A stretch of 64,000 nt of DNA from Xylona heveae TC161 (lineage: Eukaryota; Ascomycota; Xylonomycetes; Xylonales; Xylonaceae), in contig NW_017264202.1 of the NCBI RefSeq assembly GCF_001619985.1, forward strand, positions 248,001-312,000, in the 5' to 3' direction. Positions within the stretch are counted from its first letter, which is position 1. Each line of letters opens with the position of its first letter. Below are positions 21,654 to 32,726 of the stretch, piece by piece. A model generated the notes under the pieces. It worked only from the letters and a program-made list of their open reading frames with translations, did no database searches and had not been told where the DNA came from. The translations under genes were made by a program, and so were the position numbers.

Positions 21654-22700
21654 ATTAGATATCTATAATCAGCAAATAGGGGATGTAATTTGTCGGATTG
21701 TCCAAATTGTGTATACTTGGAAAGTATAAATCGTGTCAGGGTGCCGGGAAATGGCCAGCCGATATTGAGGGGATAGCAGCCCGGCTTTAAACACTTCACA
21801 GACAGGACCACCGAATCATAGAAATCAGCTCAAGTTGATCCGATCGTCCCCGTCGATCTCCTTCTAATCCCTCTAACAATTAGTTAGCAATTCCACCGAA
21901 GCCACAGCGACAATCGCGCCAATCTCGGGGAAATTTTAGCGAGTCCTTGGCGAGGATTCTCCACTCGCTCGTACCTGTGATCGACTTCACAACCGAGACA
22001 GTTACTCCTTCCGGTTAAGTCGCCACGGGAAGCGCTTAACTAACCCGTGACGAATATACTTGCTCAAACCCTCTCACTGCCTTCTCTATCAAGCACTTCA
22101 CGTTTTTGACATCTCGTCCCTACCAAAAACTCTTTACCTACTCGATATGATACAGAACTATCGGATTTCAAGTGACTTTCGCGCCCGTGGAATGGTTGCA
22201 GGAAGGCATGTATGTCTCGGAAACTAATAAAGTGCGCAGAATGCCCCACTGCCTATCGACTAGCAGGGCAAACAGCAATATGTGGGGACCTGGATGGCTC
22301 TGCTCTGTTATCGGTCCTCAGACCATACTCCGTAGTCCGTATATGATATTGCGAAATCCGAATTCCGCCATGGCTGCAAAACAGGGACCCTGGTGATCTT
22401 TTAAAGTAATACCTGCTGCCCTGTCTAGTCGGTGTAACATACTACACTTTCTCCTTGTCGTGCTATACGCGTCTGTCTTCTCTCGTCTTTATATCTAGCA
22501 CGGCAACACCACTGGAGTTCACTTCATACTCATACCACCCTTTCTTTTGATCGTACTCTAACCATCTATTGATCTCATTCTCCGTCATCTCCAAACGTCT
22601 TGCGACTATTGCATTGTCTACGCTCTACTGCATATTCCCAACTTAGCATCCTCATTCTCATTACAAGTTACACCACCTTTACCATTCAACAACAACAATA
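21654..22700. other. intergenic region
   Basis: About 1 kb with no convincing coding sequence. The last 250 bp is pyrimidine-rich and ends in CAACAACAACAATA before the next start codon, typical of a fungal promoter and leader. Confidence 0.5.
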
Positions 22701-23841
22701 ATGTGCGGATGTGGAGGTGAATTCGGCCGTTCCAGCGCCGGCGGCCGCATCGCGGTCATGTTTCCGAGATTTTCACATTCATCGGCTTCCTATCCTTCTC
22801 CATTTCCTTCTCCTTCTCCAGCCTCATCACCCGCATCTCCCAATGGGTTTCCTTCGCAATCGACAATTCCTGCTTTACCTTCTGCATATAATCTCTTCTT
22901 TTACAATTCCGACTCCCACGATGCCGCGCCGTCAATGCCCACCTTTGATTCGTCACGAAGTCCGAAGCCGGAGACCGAGACTACGCGGGCAGTGTTCAGC
23001 TTTGATAATGGCCATACGCTTGCTGCGCTCAAGAACTGCGGTAGCTGTGATTTGCGCATAGAGTACGTCTTTCATTCTATTTCTATTGCCTTTTCCTTTC
23101 TTTCCTTTTTTTTTATATTTCTTTTTCTTCCCTTTTTCTTTTCTTCCTTCCTTTCTTTTATTTCCTTTTATTCATCTCTTTTGTTTTATTTTATTTTTTT
23201 GTCTTCTGCATTTTGCTTCTTATTTTGGCTCCTCTCTTCACTCTCTCTCACTCTCTCTTTCTTTTCTTTTCGTCACTTTCACCTGCTCTGAATCTCTGAT
23301 TTTCGCGGATTGCGTGAAATATAGCGCATTGCATACCCTCGCACGAAATGCAGCAGCAAAGCAAATAGCGAATAGAGCGAAAGTCGTTGTTGCTGAGAGA
23401 AGAAAATCCAAACCCCAGATGAAAACTGCCAAATCGAAACGTCAAAGGCAAAAGAAACTAAACAAAAACTAACAATCATCCAGACAATACGGATATACAT
23501 CCCCCTCATCCCTGAACGAAGCAGCCGCTGCAGGAGGATATAAACCGCTATATTCCTTCCCACTGAACATGACTTCCCTGCCCTCGACCAACGGCACCAC
23601 TGCCGCAGGAGCAGCAGCACCTGAAGAATGCGGTAGAGTAACAGAAGGACGGACACTTGAGTTTGACCTCCCCGAGAAACTCGACCTGGGCGTTGGCGGC
23701 GCGGGTGTTGTCGGGCGACAGGTCACGCTGGTGTGCCGCCGGTCTTTGGCCTCTGCTGAGGGGGAAGTCCCGGGCGAAGGCTTGGGTGAGAGTAACATGG
23801 GCGCGTGGACGCTGGCAGAGGGAATTGTGGGGTATAATTAG
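22701..23841 (+). CDS. hypothetical fungal protein
   Basis: Two exons: 22701-23062 and 23484-23841 (239 aa), joined across a 421-bp intron (GTACGT...ATCCAG). The N-terminus MCGCGGEFGRSSAGGR is Cys/Gly-rich, followed by a Ser/Pro-rich stretch and a conserved-looking segment spanning the junction (FDNGHTLAALKNCGSCDLRI, then QYGYTSPSS). The C-terminal part has short strand-like blocks (VGRQVTLVCRR, AWTLAEGIVGYN). I do not recognise the family. The intron is long for this genome and starts with about 200 bp of nearly pure pyrimidine, then a purine-rich part; both halves contain open frames that I regard as chance. Confidence 0.65.
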
Positions 23842-24170
23842 ACGTTCTTTGTGACAATGCAAAGAACTATGTGTCATGGCTTTTAACTTTGCCTTGTATT
23901 TCAGCTGGGTAAAGTCATGGTTTGTTGGGTTCGGGTCTGGTATTATATGTGTTATGGTATGGTATGGTGGCAATTGGTATATGGAATTAGCGGTCAGCAT
24001 GAGAGATAGTCCCATTAGAATCAGACTTTAGATTATTTGATGGATTTTAGCTTGCATCTTTATCGTCAGAACAGATTATAGAGCACATGGCTACCAATGT
24101 CAAAATAGCTACGAAATTTGCTCGTTCACATTTAATAGCTAATATTCCCACTAGTCACAGTAAAGGACCT
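23842..24170. other. convergent 3' intergenic region
   Basis: Short AT-rich spacer between the 3' ends of two convergent genes. It includes a small GGTAT-type repeat near 23950. Nothing else seen. Confidence 0.45.
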
Positions 24171-25014
24171 TTACATAGCAGGCTTGAACGTCTTGCTTGA
24201 GTCGATACCATGCTTGTATCTCTCCTCAGCAACGGCCCAGTTAATAACGCGCCAAATCTGGCTAACGTAACCGCCCTTGTTGTTCAGGTACTGTTAGACG
24301 TATTAGTTTTCTGTCCTAGATATCATCATGTCCCTTCAGGGTCATAACTGAAGCATACCTGCAAATAGTATGCATGCTCCCACATGTCAACTCCAAAAAT
24401 GGGAACCTCTGGCGCCGTCACTGGATCCTGGTCCTTGGTAGTCGTGATGTCGAGCTTGCCTCCATTGCCACGGCTCACGAGCCAGCCCCAGCCGCTACCC
24501 TGAAGACCAAGCAGGGTGTCGCTAAATGTATCTTTGAACGCCTGCTCTGAGCCCCAGCGGGAAACAATGGCCTTGTGCAGGGTGGGCGCAGCAGTCTCGA
24601 GCTTGCTCGCATCAGAGTCCGGCGGGGTCAAGTTCTCCCAGAATAGAGAGTGATTAATGTGTCCACCGCCGTTGAACTTGATCTTTTGCAGCAGCGACAC
24701 GAGGGCACTAATATCGTTGGACTGGGTGGCCTTGGCTTGGCTTGCTAATGCGGCGTTGAGATTGTTGACATAGGTCTGGTGATGCTTCTTGTGGTGGAGG
24801 TCCATAATCTGCTGAGAGATGACGGGTTCGAGGGCCTTGATTCACGCATTTCTCGTTAGCAAGAAGACTTTAGGGATGATCCATGCTGTTCGTTAAGGCA
24901 AGAGAGTAGCAAAGCTGAAACACACAAGGTACAAGGAAAGGATATGAGGACGATACGTACATTGTAGGCATAAGGAAGCGGGGGCAAGGTGTAGGGTCCA
25001 GTAGAAGCAGCCAT
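24171..25014 (-). CDS. manganese superoxide dismutase, probably cytosolic
   Basis: Converts superoxide to oxygen and hydrogen peroxide. Three exons: 25014-24961, 24835-24359, 24290-24171 (216 aa), with introns of 125 and 68 bp. Metal ligands are visible: His in the LHHKKHHQTYVNNLN block, His in GGHINHSLFWENL, and Asp and His in DMWEHAYYLQYLNNKGGY. The MnSOD signature DMWEHAYY is complete and spans the exon 2/3 boundary region. With the start at MAASTGPYTLPPLPYAYN there is no mitochondrial presequence, as in the cytosolic MnSOD group of fungi (Candida SOD3-like). However, the frame stays open upstream to an ATG at 25587 that would add 191 residues with a hydrophobic signal-like stretch; I favour the short form because its start matches the family. 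Confidence 0.9.
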
Positions 25015-26174
25015 CTTGACGGAATTGCCTTGGGCTATGGTTGAACTTGGTGATGAGATAGTGGATTGGGAGGAAGATGAGTACAAGCCAGTGGACTTGG
25101 AAGAAGATACAGGACGAGAGTTTTGGTTGTCAGAACGATGAAGCCTTTCACAGATGGTGTTCAAAGGAAACGAGAGAGCTTCGTGGGCCGAAGCGGAGTT
25201 GGAACTAGGGCAAATGTAGTGATAGAGGGTTTCTTGAAAGATACGGAGAAATGATTCGCTCTGGTGGGGTAGCTGAGATTGCGTCGTTGGGGCTCTTGCA
25301 GAGTCCTGGGTGCGTAGTTGATGTTGACCACCAAGGTTCTCGTTTTCTTTACTTTGACCCTCCACAATTGCGTGCTCCCCACTCGTTCTAGCTGCCAACG
25401 GAGCACTTGTGATATCTGATGCGACGCATGGTGAGGCCAAGACGCAAAGGGTAATGGCGACGATCAGATAGCACATGAGCAAATTTGAGCATTTTAAGAA
25501 GGAACGATCTCTGCTGTGCTTAGCGGACTGCATGCCTTGCTGCCGCACGTGCTTGGAAATGTTATCTCCACATGGCATTCTGTCCATAGTTTTAACTGAA
25601 TCTGCAATTGGCCTCAGCCTACACGGATTGAAGTTATGATGGCTCGATGTTGGTCTTGCAGGCCTTGATCACACTCCACCAATATTAGGAATGCTGCGTG
25701 CGTTTAGCTTGCGCACATTGCCCTCTCCGAGTTTATGTGATATAGTTTTGCAGAGAATAGACGAGTAAGTGCAAGGATGTTATTTACATATGCTGCAACA
25801 AATAATTGCCTTAAAATGAAGTGGAATGATTTTCCATTTGGAGCTTGGAGCTTCAGATGACAAAAGCTGAAAAATGTTCCAATAATGCTTTGTCACTTCG
25901 CGGCCGCGATTCCGCCCATTTTTACCGGGATCCACTCCGGTCGCTAATAATCATGCGGCCTCGCGTCACGGCGTCAAGAGACTCACGTAACCCTTTTACC
26001 CGTTAGCCGGCGTCAAAAGCTAGCGCGACCTTCCGAGAGCTAATTCGGGACACCGCGAACTTCCCAAGCGTTTACCAGAGCTCTCTGTGCACATCCTGGG
26101 TCACTCTCGACATCGAGGGAGAGCACGTAGGTAATTTATACGCATTATAAACATAACAAAATCTGATTTTCAAC
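25015..26174. other. intergenic region, including a long open leader upstream of the SOD gene
   Basis: The first 570 bp is open in frame with the superoxide dismutase and may be a long 5' leader. The rest is GC-richer around 25,900-26,100 and contains no gene I can support. Confidence 0.45.
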
Positions 26175-26549
26175 TTACTTGACAATGACATGCGCATCAA
26201 GCAACGCTTGGATGGCTTCTGCGGTCCATTCCTGACAACGTCGAAGTGGCTCGTTTGGGAAGAGCCGACGGGAGCCTTGAAATTGCTTTTTTGGAGGTGG
26301 AATCATTTCGCAAACGTCTCTCATACGTGGATAATCAAATTCACTGACTTTTCCGATAAGAACCTTGGCTTTGTATGTTATGGAGTCTTCTGGTTTCTTG
26401 GTCGGCATCATACTGAAGGACATCCCTTCTTGAATATTACCCGCGACTTCGAGAAGCTCGCCAGTTCCATCTTTCTCTGTTTCCACGAAAATTGCATGGT
26501 GGTCCCGGGGAAGTCCAGTGGAGGCAATACGATACACGTTGTATGACAT
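26175..26549 (-). CDS. small conserved fungal protein, function unknown
   Basis: Single-exon frame of 124 aa, start ATG at 26549. The layout, a short strand-rich protein with MSYNVYRIASTGLPRDHHAI, GNIQEGMSF, YKAKVLIGKVSEFDYP and a C-terminal CQEWTAEAIQALLDAHVI, is typical of a widespread family of small fungal proteins of unknown function (possibly the DUF6914 type; name uncertain). The stop TAA overlaps a perfect splice donor (GTAAGT at the last codon), so a further 3' exon is possible, but I found no convincing continuation. Confidence 0.65.
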   Translation of the reverse strand: MSYNVYRIASTGLPRDHHAIFVETEKDGTGELLEVAGNIQEGMSFSMMPTKKPEDSITYKAKVLIGKVSEFDYPRMRDVCEMIPPPKKQFQGSRRLFPNEPLRRCQEWTAEAIQALLDAHVIVK

Positions 26550-27121
26550 TGTAATGAACCCTTGTTTGACTACTCGTAGGATTTCGAAAATTCGACTCTA
26601 TCAATGGGATCTTTAGCTCAATTTAAAAGTCCAGTCACGATGATTATGGCAGCTCGTAGTATTGAGAATGTATTTTTGGAAGCCGAGACTGGCCATGTGA
26701 CTGCAGTCCAGTCTATTGGCTGGTTGGAAAGCGACATACCGATTTGGACAGTTTTCAAATTATCGTGGAACGTCTCACTTCAGATGGACGCGGAATTGTC
26801 AATTTCTCGAGGTGCAAGGCTTGGAACAAGCGCATCGTCTTTTCTTATCTCGTCAAGGCTCTCGTTTAACGGTTGACCTATAAGCTTACAGCTTCAACTC
26901 CGGTAAGAAGCGTGATTGGGCCAAACGGCATGATAACAAATATCGTCAAACGTCTACCACTTTTTAAAGTGTCAGATTCTCGAGGTGCAAGGCATTTCGC
27001 TTGTTTTGTATCCAGACGAAGTGATTTTACAGGCTAAGCAGCTATGGAGGATCGTTATCATGTATTCACTCGGTGTTGAGAATCGACGGTTAACGGCCGT
27101 TGGAAATTGCGCGCTATGGAA
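26550..27121. other. intergenic region with a diverged direct repeat
   Basis: Contains two related blocks at about 26,761-26,823 and 26,941-26,993 that share TATCGT--AACGTCT and TCTCGAGGTGCAAGGC. Open frames of 90 and 144 codons here show no recognisable domain. Confidence 0.45.
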
Positions 27122-29067
27122 CTATGGAGATGACTTTTCCCACTCCTCCCTTTTCCGTCGCCATGATGCGCCTGTACGAATGAGATATATGATGATGCCG
27201 ACGACAACGAGATACATCAATGCAACAATCGTAAATGTCCAACCTGTTCCAATTGCTGTGACGACTGGGCCTTCGACAGCAGAGGAGATGGCAGCAGCAG
27301 CGTTGCGGAAGACACCATTGACGGCAACCAGACTTGCTGCCTGCCGAGGCGCGCACTCAGTTAAGTACGCTGAACTTGTTGCAAACACCCATGTCATTCC
27401 GAAGCCAGCTATAGTATGATACTGTCAGCTGAGGTAGGGCAAGGCTTCGCAAATCAACCGATATGGCCTGCCGGGCAGCGGGGTCGGGGCCTATGCTCAC
27501 AACAAACTCACCAAGAATAGTAGAAATTAACACGCTTGATATGTGGATGTGGAATCTCGTGAACCACCCGTACATTAAAAAGCCGGCTATTGAAATCAAG
27601 ATGCCAAAAATTTGTGAATGGATCCTCCGCTCAGGAGCAGCCTCACTACTCTGGCTCTGCTTTACAAACTTTGCCCGCATTTTATCAGACAATTTCCCGC
27701 TAATTAGTGAGCCTAGTATCATGCCACCCGCTGTATTCCAAGTGTTAGAAAGTTCAAGTAATGAGCCGTGATAAACACCATAAAAGATTAGAGGCTTACC
27801 TGGAGCAATAAAGGAAGCACCAATTTGAATCTGATTGAAAAGATATTTCTGTTCCAACGTACGAGCAAAATCCACAGTGAAAGCATAGTAGCCCCCAAAG
27901 AGCAGTGCATTATCAATACAAACTAGGAGCGTAGGCACATATCGCAAGAGATTGTAGTATGCTCGCGGGCTAGGCTTTGGTGGCCGTGGGTATTTCCTAT
28001 CATCATTCACAAGCCGCTTTTGCCAAAGCCGTGGTTTTGCTGGCCATGTTGAACTCTCGTAGACCGACCCGTTGCCCACGAGGTATCTAAGGGTCTCCGG
28101 AAGGCAAAGGAGGATCAGTGCAAAGGCGACAAAGGTCGAAATGGCTACCATGGACTTTTGTCAATGCAAACGAATGGGGTTGAAAAGGAAATTAGTGCGG
28201 GTCAAGTACGTACCAAGTAAAGCAAAGACATATCTATACGCATACTGCGAGATAATGCCACCAAGTAGAGGCCCAAGAGCGGGCCCGACCTGGGGGCCAA
28301 GCATGAAAATTGAAAGAGCAAAAGCGCGATCCTTTGGCGGTACGAGATCCACAATGGTTCCTGCACCGAGTGACATGACGCTTGCGCCGCCAAAAGCTTG
28401 GAAAAGTCGCAGTGGATATAGCGCACCGAATGACAAACAAAAAAACACAAGCAATATATTCGCTACAAAGAAAATGGTAAGGGAAGACAAATAGAGAATT
28501 TTTCGGCCACCAAAATCGGCAAGGCTTGCCCAAAAAAGGGGCTGAATAGAGGTCAGCATTTATCTAGATGAAAAAAACAAAACCGGGGAACGAAAGAAAT
28601 AAACCACCCTAACTCATAGTACAACCGGCATTATAAAAATGATCAAGGTAAAATCACGTGGTGCTGAACTGGAGGGCAGTAGTCTATCAAAGGACTTGAA
28701 CAGCAGAAAAAAACGAGCCACTTACCGCAACCGCAAAAGTCGCCATGAAGATCGATACAGTACCATTGACAGATGCTCTCGAGCGATGAAGCTCACCATG
28801 ATGGCCATTTTCCAACAGAGGTAAAAGTGGCAAATAAATGCTTCCAGAAAGTGGTCCAAGAAATCCAGCAAAGGTGACAATACCCATGTAGAACCGTCTT
28901 TTACCGCTGGAAAATGCCGAATAAGGCTCCGTGGATGATGCTTTAACTTCAGTCAGTACTGAGACCTTGTTATGGGCAGCCTCACCGTGGTTTGCTGTAG
29001 CCGCAGTTGTTTCAGGCTGGACAGTGCATGTCATACCCGGACCATGGCTGATTTTCTCTTCGTTCAT
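27122..29067 (-). CDS. MFS transporter, DHA1 family, DTR1/QDR-like
   Basis: Predicted proton-coupled exporter of the drug:H+ antiporter-1 family. Five exons: 29067-28726, 28541-28214, 28144-27800, 27730-27512, 27408-27122 (506 aa); introns 184, 69, 69, 103 bp. The start is the ATG that gives MNEEKISHGPG. About twelve hydrophobic segments are visible. The loop after TM2 reads FWASLADFGGRKILYLSSL, the family's G-x-x-x-D-x-x-G-R-K/R motif A, and LGPQVGPALGPLLGG follows in TM5. The long central loop before TM7 is basic. It sits beside CYP56/DIT2-like and DIT1-like genes; in yeast the bisformyl-dityrosine exporter DTR1 is an MFS protein of this group, so export of the cluster product is the likely role (inference). 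Not distinguishable from QDR-type multidrug carriers by sequence alone here. Confidence 0.85.
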
Positions 29068-30192
29068 TTCTGGGTCTTCAAGGATGTATAATGTTATTTG
29101 GAAGCTGGATAAAGAGAAGTTGCCAGACAGAAAAGATGTGATAATGATTGATGGAGTATAATGCGGTATGCAGAAGAGTAATGTTCTTTTCTTTTCTAGG
29201 GGTGCCAAATTTCCCAGATAGTTGAGTCTAGCGATTCTACTCAAGCTGCGTGGCCAAGCAGGTGGGTTTATGCCAAGATCATGCTGCAATCCTCAGTGCT
29301 CCACTGGAAGTTTGAGCTTATGTCAATCGGCGAATCTGTGTATATAATCGCGTAAAAACAATTCTCGGCCTATGGTGTGGCAATCAATAAAAAGTGGTAG
29401 GCCGTGACACCGTGATTGAGACCCATATGCAGGGCCCAGGCCAAGAATGGCACGCACAGCGGGAGTAGAAATTAGCGTATTGCATAGTGAGCTGAAATTT
29501 CAGCTTAGAGCGCCAAGTTTTGCCAGAAAGATTGGATAAAGTATCAAGGGCTGCCATCTTGATCTTGATGCTTGGCATTAGTGGCTCATGGACGATTGAT
29601 GCATGTTGGTGGAGCCGCTGGAAATTTGCGGGAATAATTCAGCGAAGATCAGGCACTCCTTTATCTGGCTAACCGAGCAAGGCTTAGTTGAATCTAGTGG
29701 AAAGTCCAGCTGTAAACTGAGCTTTTCTCGCTTGACTCCCCACTAGAACCGTTGCATGAGTAACCTCGAGCCGCCCTTACCAATTAATAGGCTTAGTTTG
29801 GCTGGGATGAAATAGGACCAATACCTTTGTATCACCGAAGAAAAGTACCGTTGTTAGTAATACGAGACGTTCCTTCTCTGCGAACAGTTAAACATTTCTC
29901 AAAAAATAGCCAATGCTTCCATGCATTCGTAGGAACTTTCCAAGTTCAAAATTTGTGCTGCACGACTAGTCTAAGGCGATTTGCATGCCTAGAGAAGGAC
30001 CTGCGTTATGTAGTCGCTGTTCAATATCCTTGACATTTATTTATTATAAAAAGTCACACGGGACGCTTCTAATATGTATATATAACGTTTCCACCGTAGA
30101 TATCACAAGATTGCTTCAAAGCAGGCGACTAATTTTCACTTTGCTTGAGTCGAATTGAGTCAGCTGACATGAAGAGCATCAGTCGTAGTGGC
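29068..30192. other. intergenic region upstream of the MFS gene
   Basis: About 1.1 kb between two minus-strand cluster genes. It contains the MFS promoter and the 3' region of the P450. No additional gene seen. Confidence 0.5.
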
Positions 30193-31844
30193 CTAAAGCT
30201 CCTCAACTTGAACACGCAGCATTCTTGGATATAGAGGCCCCGCCTAAGGAATTTTTGTTAGCAGCGATTCAATAAAAGACGGGCACAGACCAGCAAAACT
30301 TACCGGAGTCATTCGCTCTGGCCATGTAGGGTCAAGTTTCCATTTAAGCCTCTGAATCAGATAGAAGAGCGTGACGCGAGCTTCGAGAATGGCGAGCTTC
30401 TCTCCCAGGCAAGCTCTACGTCCTCCATGAAACGAAGTAAATTCAGCTTTGCTCTTTGCTCTTCGATACTTGTTCGCAATTTCTGGCATTGTCCCTCCCC
30501 ATCTTTCTGGTAGAAACTCATTCGCATCGAGCCCCCAGCATGTGGCATCCCGACCTGTGGCATACGCATGATATCCAACATATGTGCCCTTTGGAATAAT
30601 AATCTCATTTCCAAGAGCCACCGTCCGAGTCGTCTTTCTATTTATGAGTTGAGATATCGGAGGAAACAAGCGAAGGGCCTCGTATATGACAGATGTAAGA
30701 TATGGCATATTTTTGAACATATCATGGGATGGGTCATCCTGCCCTGAGCACAAGATCTCTCTGCGAAGCTTTTCTTGAATTTCCTGCGGAGAACGAGATG
30801 GTGAGTTTCTATTCATGTGTCTCAAATCACATATATGACCTACTTGATGCTTGGCCAGTAGATAGATTAGGGTAGAAAGCAAGAGTTGCGGATTCTCATG
30901 TCCTGCCACAAAAGATATGACCATATTGTCTTGAAATTGCTTTTCTCTAAGTACGCTCTTTTTTCGTGCAGAAATGAGTCTACAACCTAGGTTATCGCTC
31001 TCAGTAGAGCAGCAATTTCCAGCATGGCTCTTTTGTACCATTTTACAGAACTCATCCCTGAAAACTTGAACGGTCCTCCGGGCCTTTTTGCGGCTCGGAA
31101 TGGGCAAGGCATCGAGAAAGGGAAAGGTTAGAAATATCGGTTTGAAAATTTCCTTTTTAACAGCCATTTGTAATAGATGCACATCAGCATCGGGTTTTTC
31201 CATAGTCTTTGCACATCCGTATTAGCAATGAATCAATGATATAGCATGAACCTGGTCAATGGAAATACCTGAAAATCCGCGGAGAAAACCGCCTTTCCCA
31301 AGTTTGCAACAGTATACCGCTGGAGCAGAGGCGTGACTAGGACTGCACCATCTCTGTTGTTCGTCTCCTTCAGAATACGGATAAGAAGAAGCGCATTCTC
31401 ACAAAATGATGATATGTCAAATTGTTTCTGCAACCCTGGTTTTAGGACCTGTTGATAAAGTCTCCAGTCGTCACCGTGTGCACTAATGATATTGTCGCCA
31501 GTGTAATCTGCCAGCACGCTGTATGGAATCTTTTTCTGATTACCAGATTTGGCATATGTCTTCTCGTCTTTGAAGATTTCCGCCATATATTCTGGCTTTT
31601 GGAGTAATATGTTCCATCGGGCGCCGAAAAAAATCTTGACGGCCCCGTGCGTTGCTAGAGGCTCTTCTAGATACTCCTTGAATATCTTTTCTTGATCGAC
31701 ATCTTTGAAAAGCGGCAGAAGGGTGACGTAAAATGGAACAGTTGGGATGTTTCTAGGAAAGTTTCGAGGCGGAAAAAAAGTCCAAAAATACAATTTTGTC
31801 ACTGCAATAAAACAGATTGCCGAGACACATAAGAAGGCAAACAT
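30193..31844 (-). CDS. DIT2: cytochrome P450, CYP56 / Dit2-like
   Basis: Heme monooxygenase; yeast Dit2 (CYP56) couples two N-formyl-tyrosines into N,N'-bisformyl dityrosine. Four exons: 31844-31269, 31206-30844, 30783-30304, 30243-30193 (489 aa, the length of yeast Dit2). Introns are 62, 60 and 60 bp; the 60-bp intron at 30784-30843 keeps the frame and would be missed if read through. An N-terminal membrane anchor covers residues 1-22. Motifs: helix C block NIISAHGDDWRLYQQVLKPG, I-helix AGHEN in place of the usual AG-D/E-T, EALR of the ExxR pair, PERW, and heme-binding FHGGRRACLGEK. The tiny last exon adds AGPLYPRMLRVQVEEL. Divergent from the DIT1-like gene across 882 bp, the same arrangement as DIT1-DIT2 in yeast. 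Confidence 0.9.
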
Positions 31845-32726
31845 AATGCGTACAACTAACCTCTGTAGTCTTCAAAGGACATGCAAAAACAAAAGAATGA
31901 TACATTTCATTTCAGCTTAAACAAATATAAAACCCCATTGCGCCCTCGTGTCAGCTGAGACCGATTCTGCGCTTGTCAATCGAAATCATCCACCTCGGCA
32001 GAGTAAGACCGAATCCCCACTCCGCCAGGAACAACAACGTCTAGACCTAGATGATCCAATGGTCGGATTCATTTCTTCCTTCGCATTGAATAAGGCTGCT
32101 CGGCGAGTATGGTAGAAATCGGAGGAACTAAAGGGTGGATAACATAAGGTAAATATTCATGGGCCTTCTGAGAAATGGACGTGCGATGCTAACTTATTAG
32201 CTGCTTGCTCGCGTGGGCCGCCAATACGGCCCACTTAAGGCATCACGGATGCTTCTCCCCACGTGCGTTAGTTCTAACTCAATTCCCTCCCTTCTCCTCC
32301 CTATTATTCCTGCGATTGCGCCATTGCTGAATGATCCGCCTGACCGTGCGCGTGGAATTATGTTATCTCATAACTTGATGGGATTTGTTAGTCTTCGCCA
32401 GCTACTGTAGAGTAGTGGATGAAGCATTCTTCATTCTCTTGGCGTCATATCTGTTCTTGAGGGCGTCCAACAACGGAGTCAATGCAACCCTACCCCTGTT
32501 GCTGTTCGGGATCCGAAATGAAATTGCGCAAACCCGCTCAGCATGAATATTCCACCCTGCACAAGATGTTTCTGGGCGACTTTCATGATTATGCAATGTT
32601 TTCTTGGCTATATGCCAAATTATTTCGAGTGATGATTCTATCCGTGAATAATTGGCTTTGATAGTCCTCCATTCACAATGGCATGCTTCTCGTTGTTCAT
32701 TTCGCTGATGCAAAGGCATTCAATAT
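31845..32726. promoter_or_regulatory. divergent promoter of the DIT2-like and DIT1-like genes
   Basis: An 882-bp head-to-head spacer. It contains one CACGTG box at about 32,259. I found no obvious TTTGTG-type mid-sporulation element in my reading. Shared control of both genes is likely from the layout alone. Confidence 0.5.

Noticed and set aside
23086-23472. 128-codon frame in the intron of the 22.7-kb gene
   Set aside because: Translation of a pyrimidine-rich tract (Phe/Ser/Leu only); lies within a well-bounded intron.
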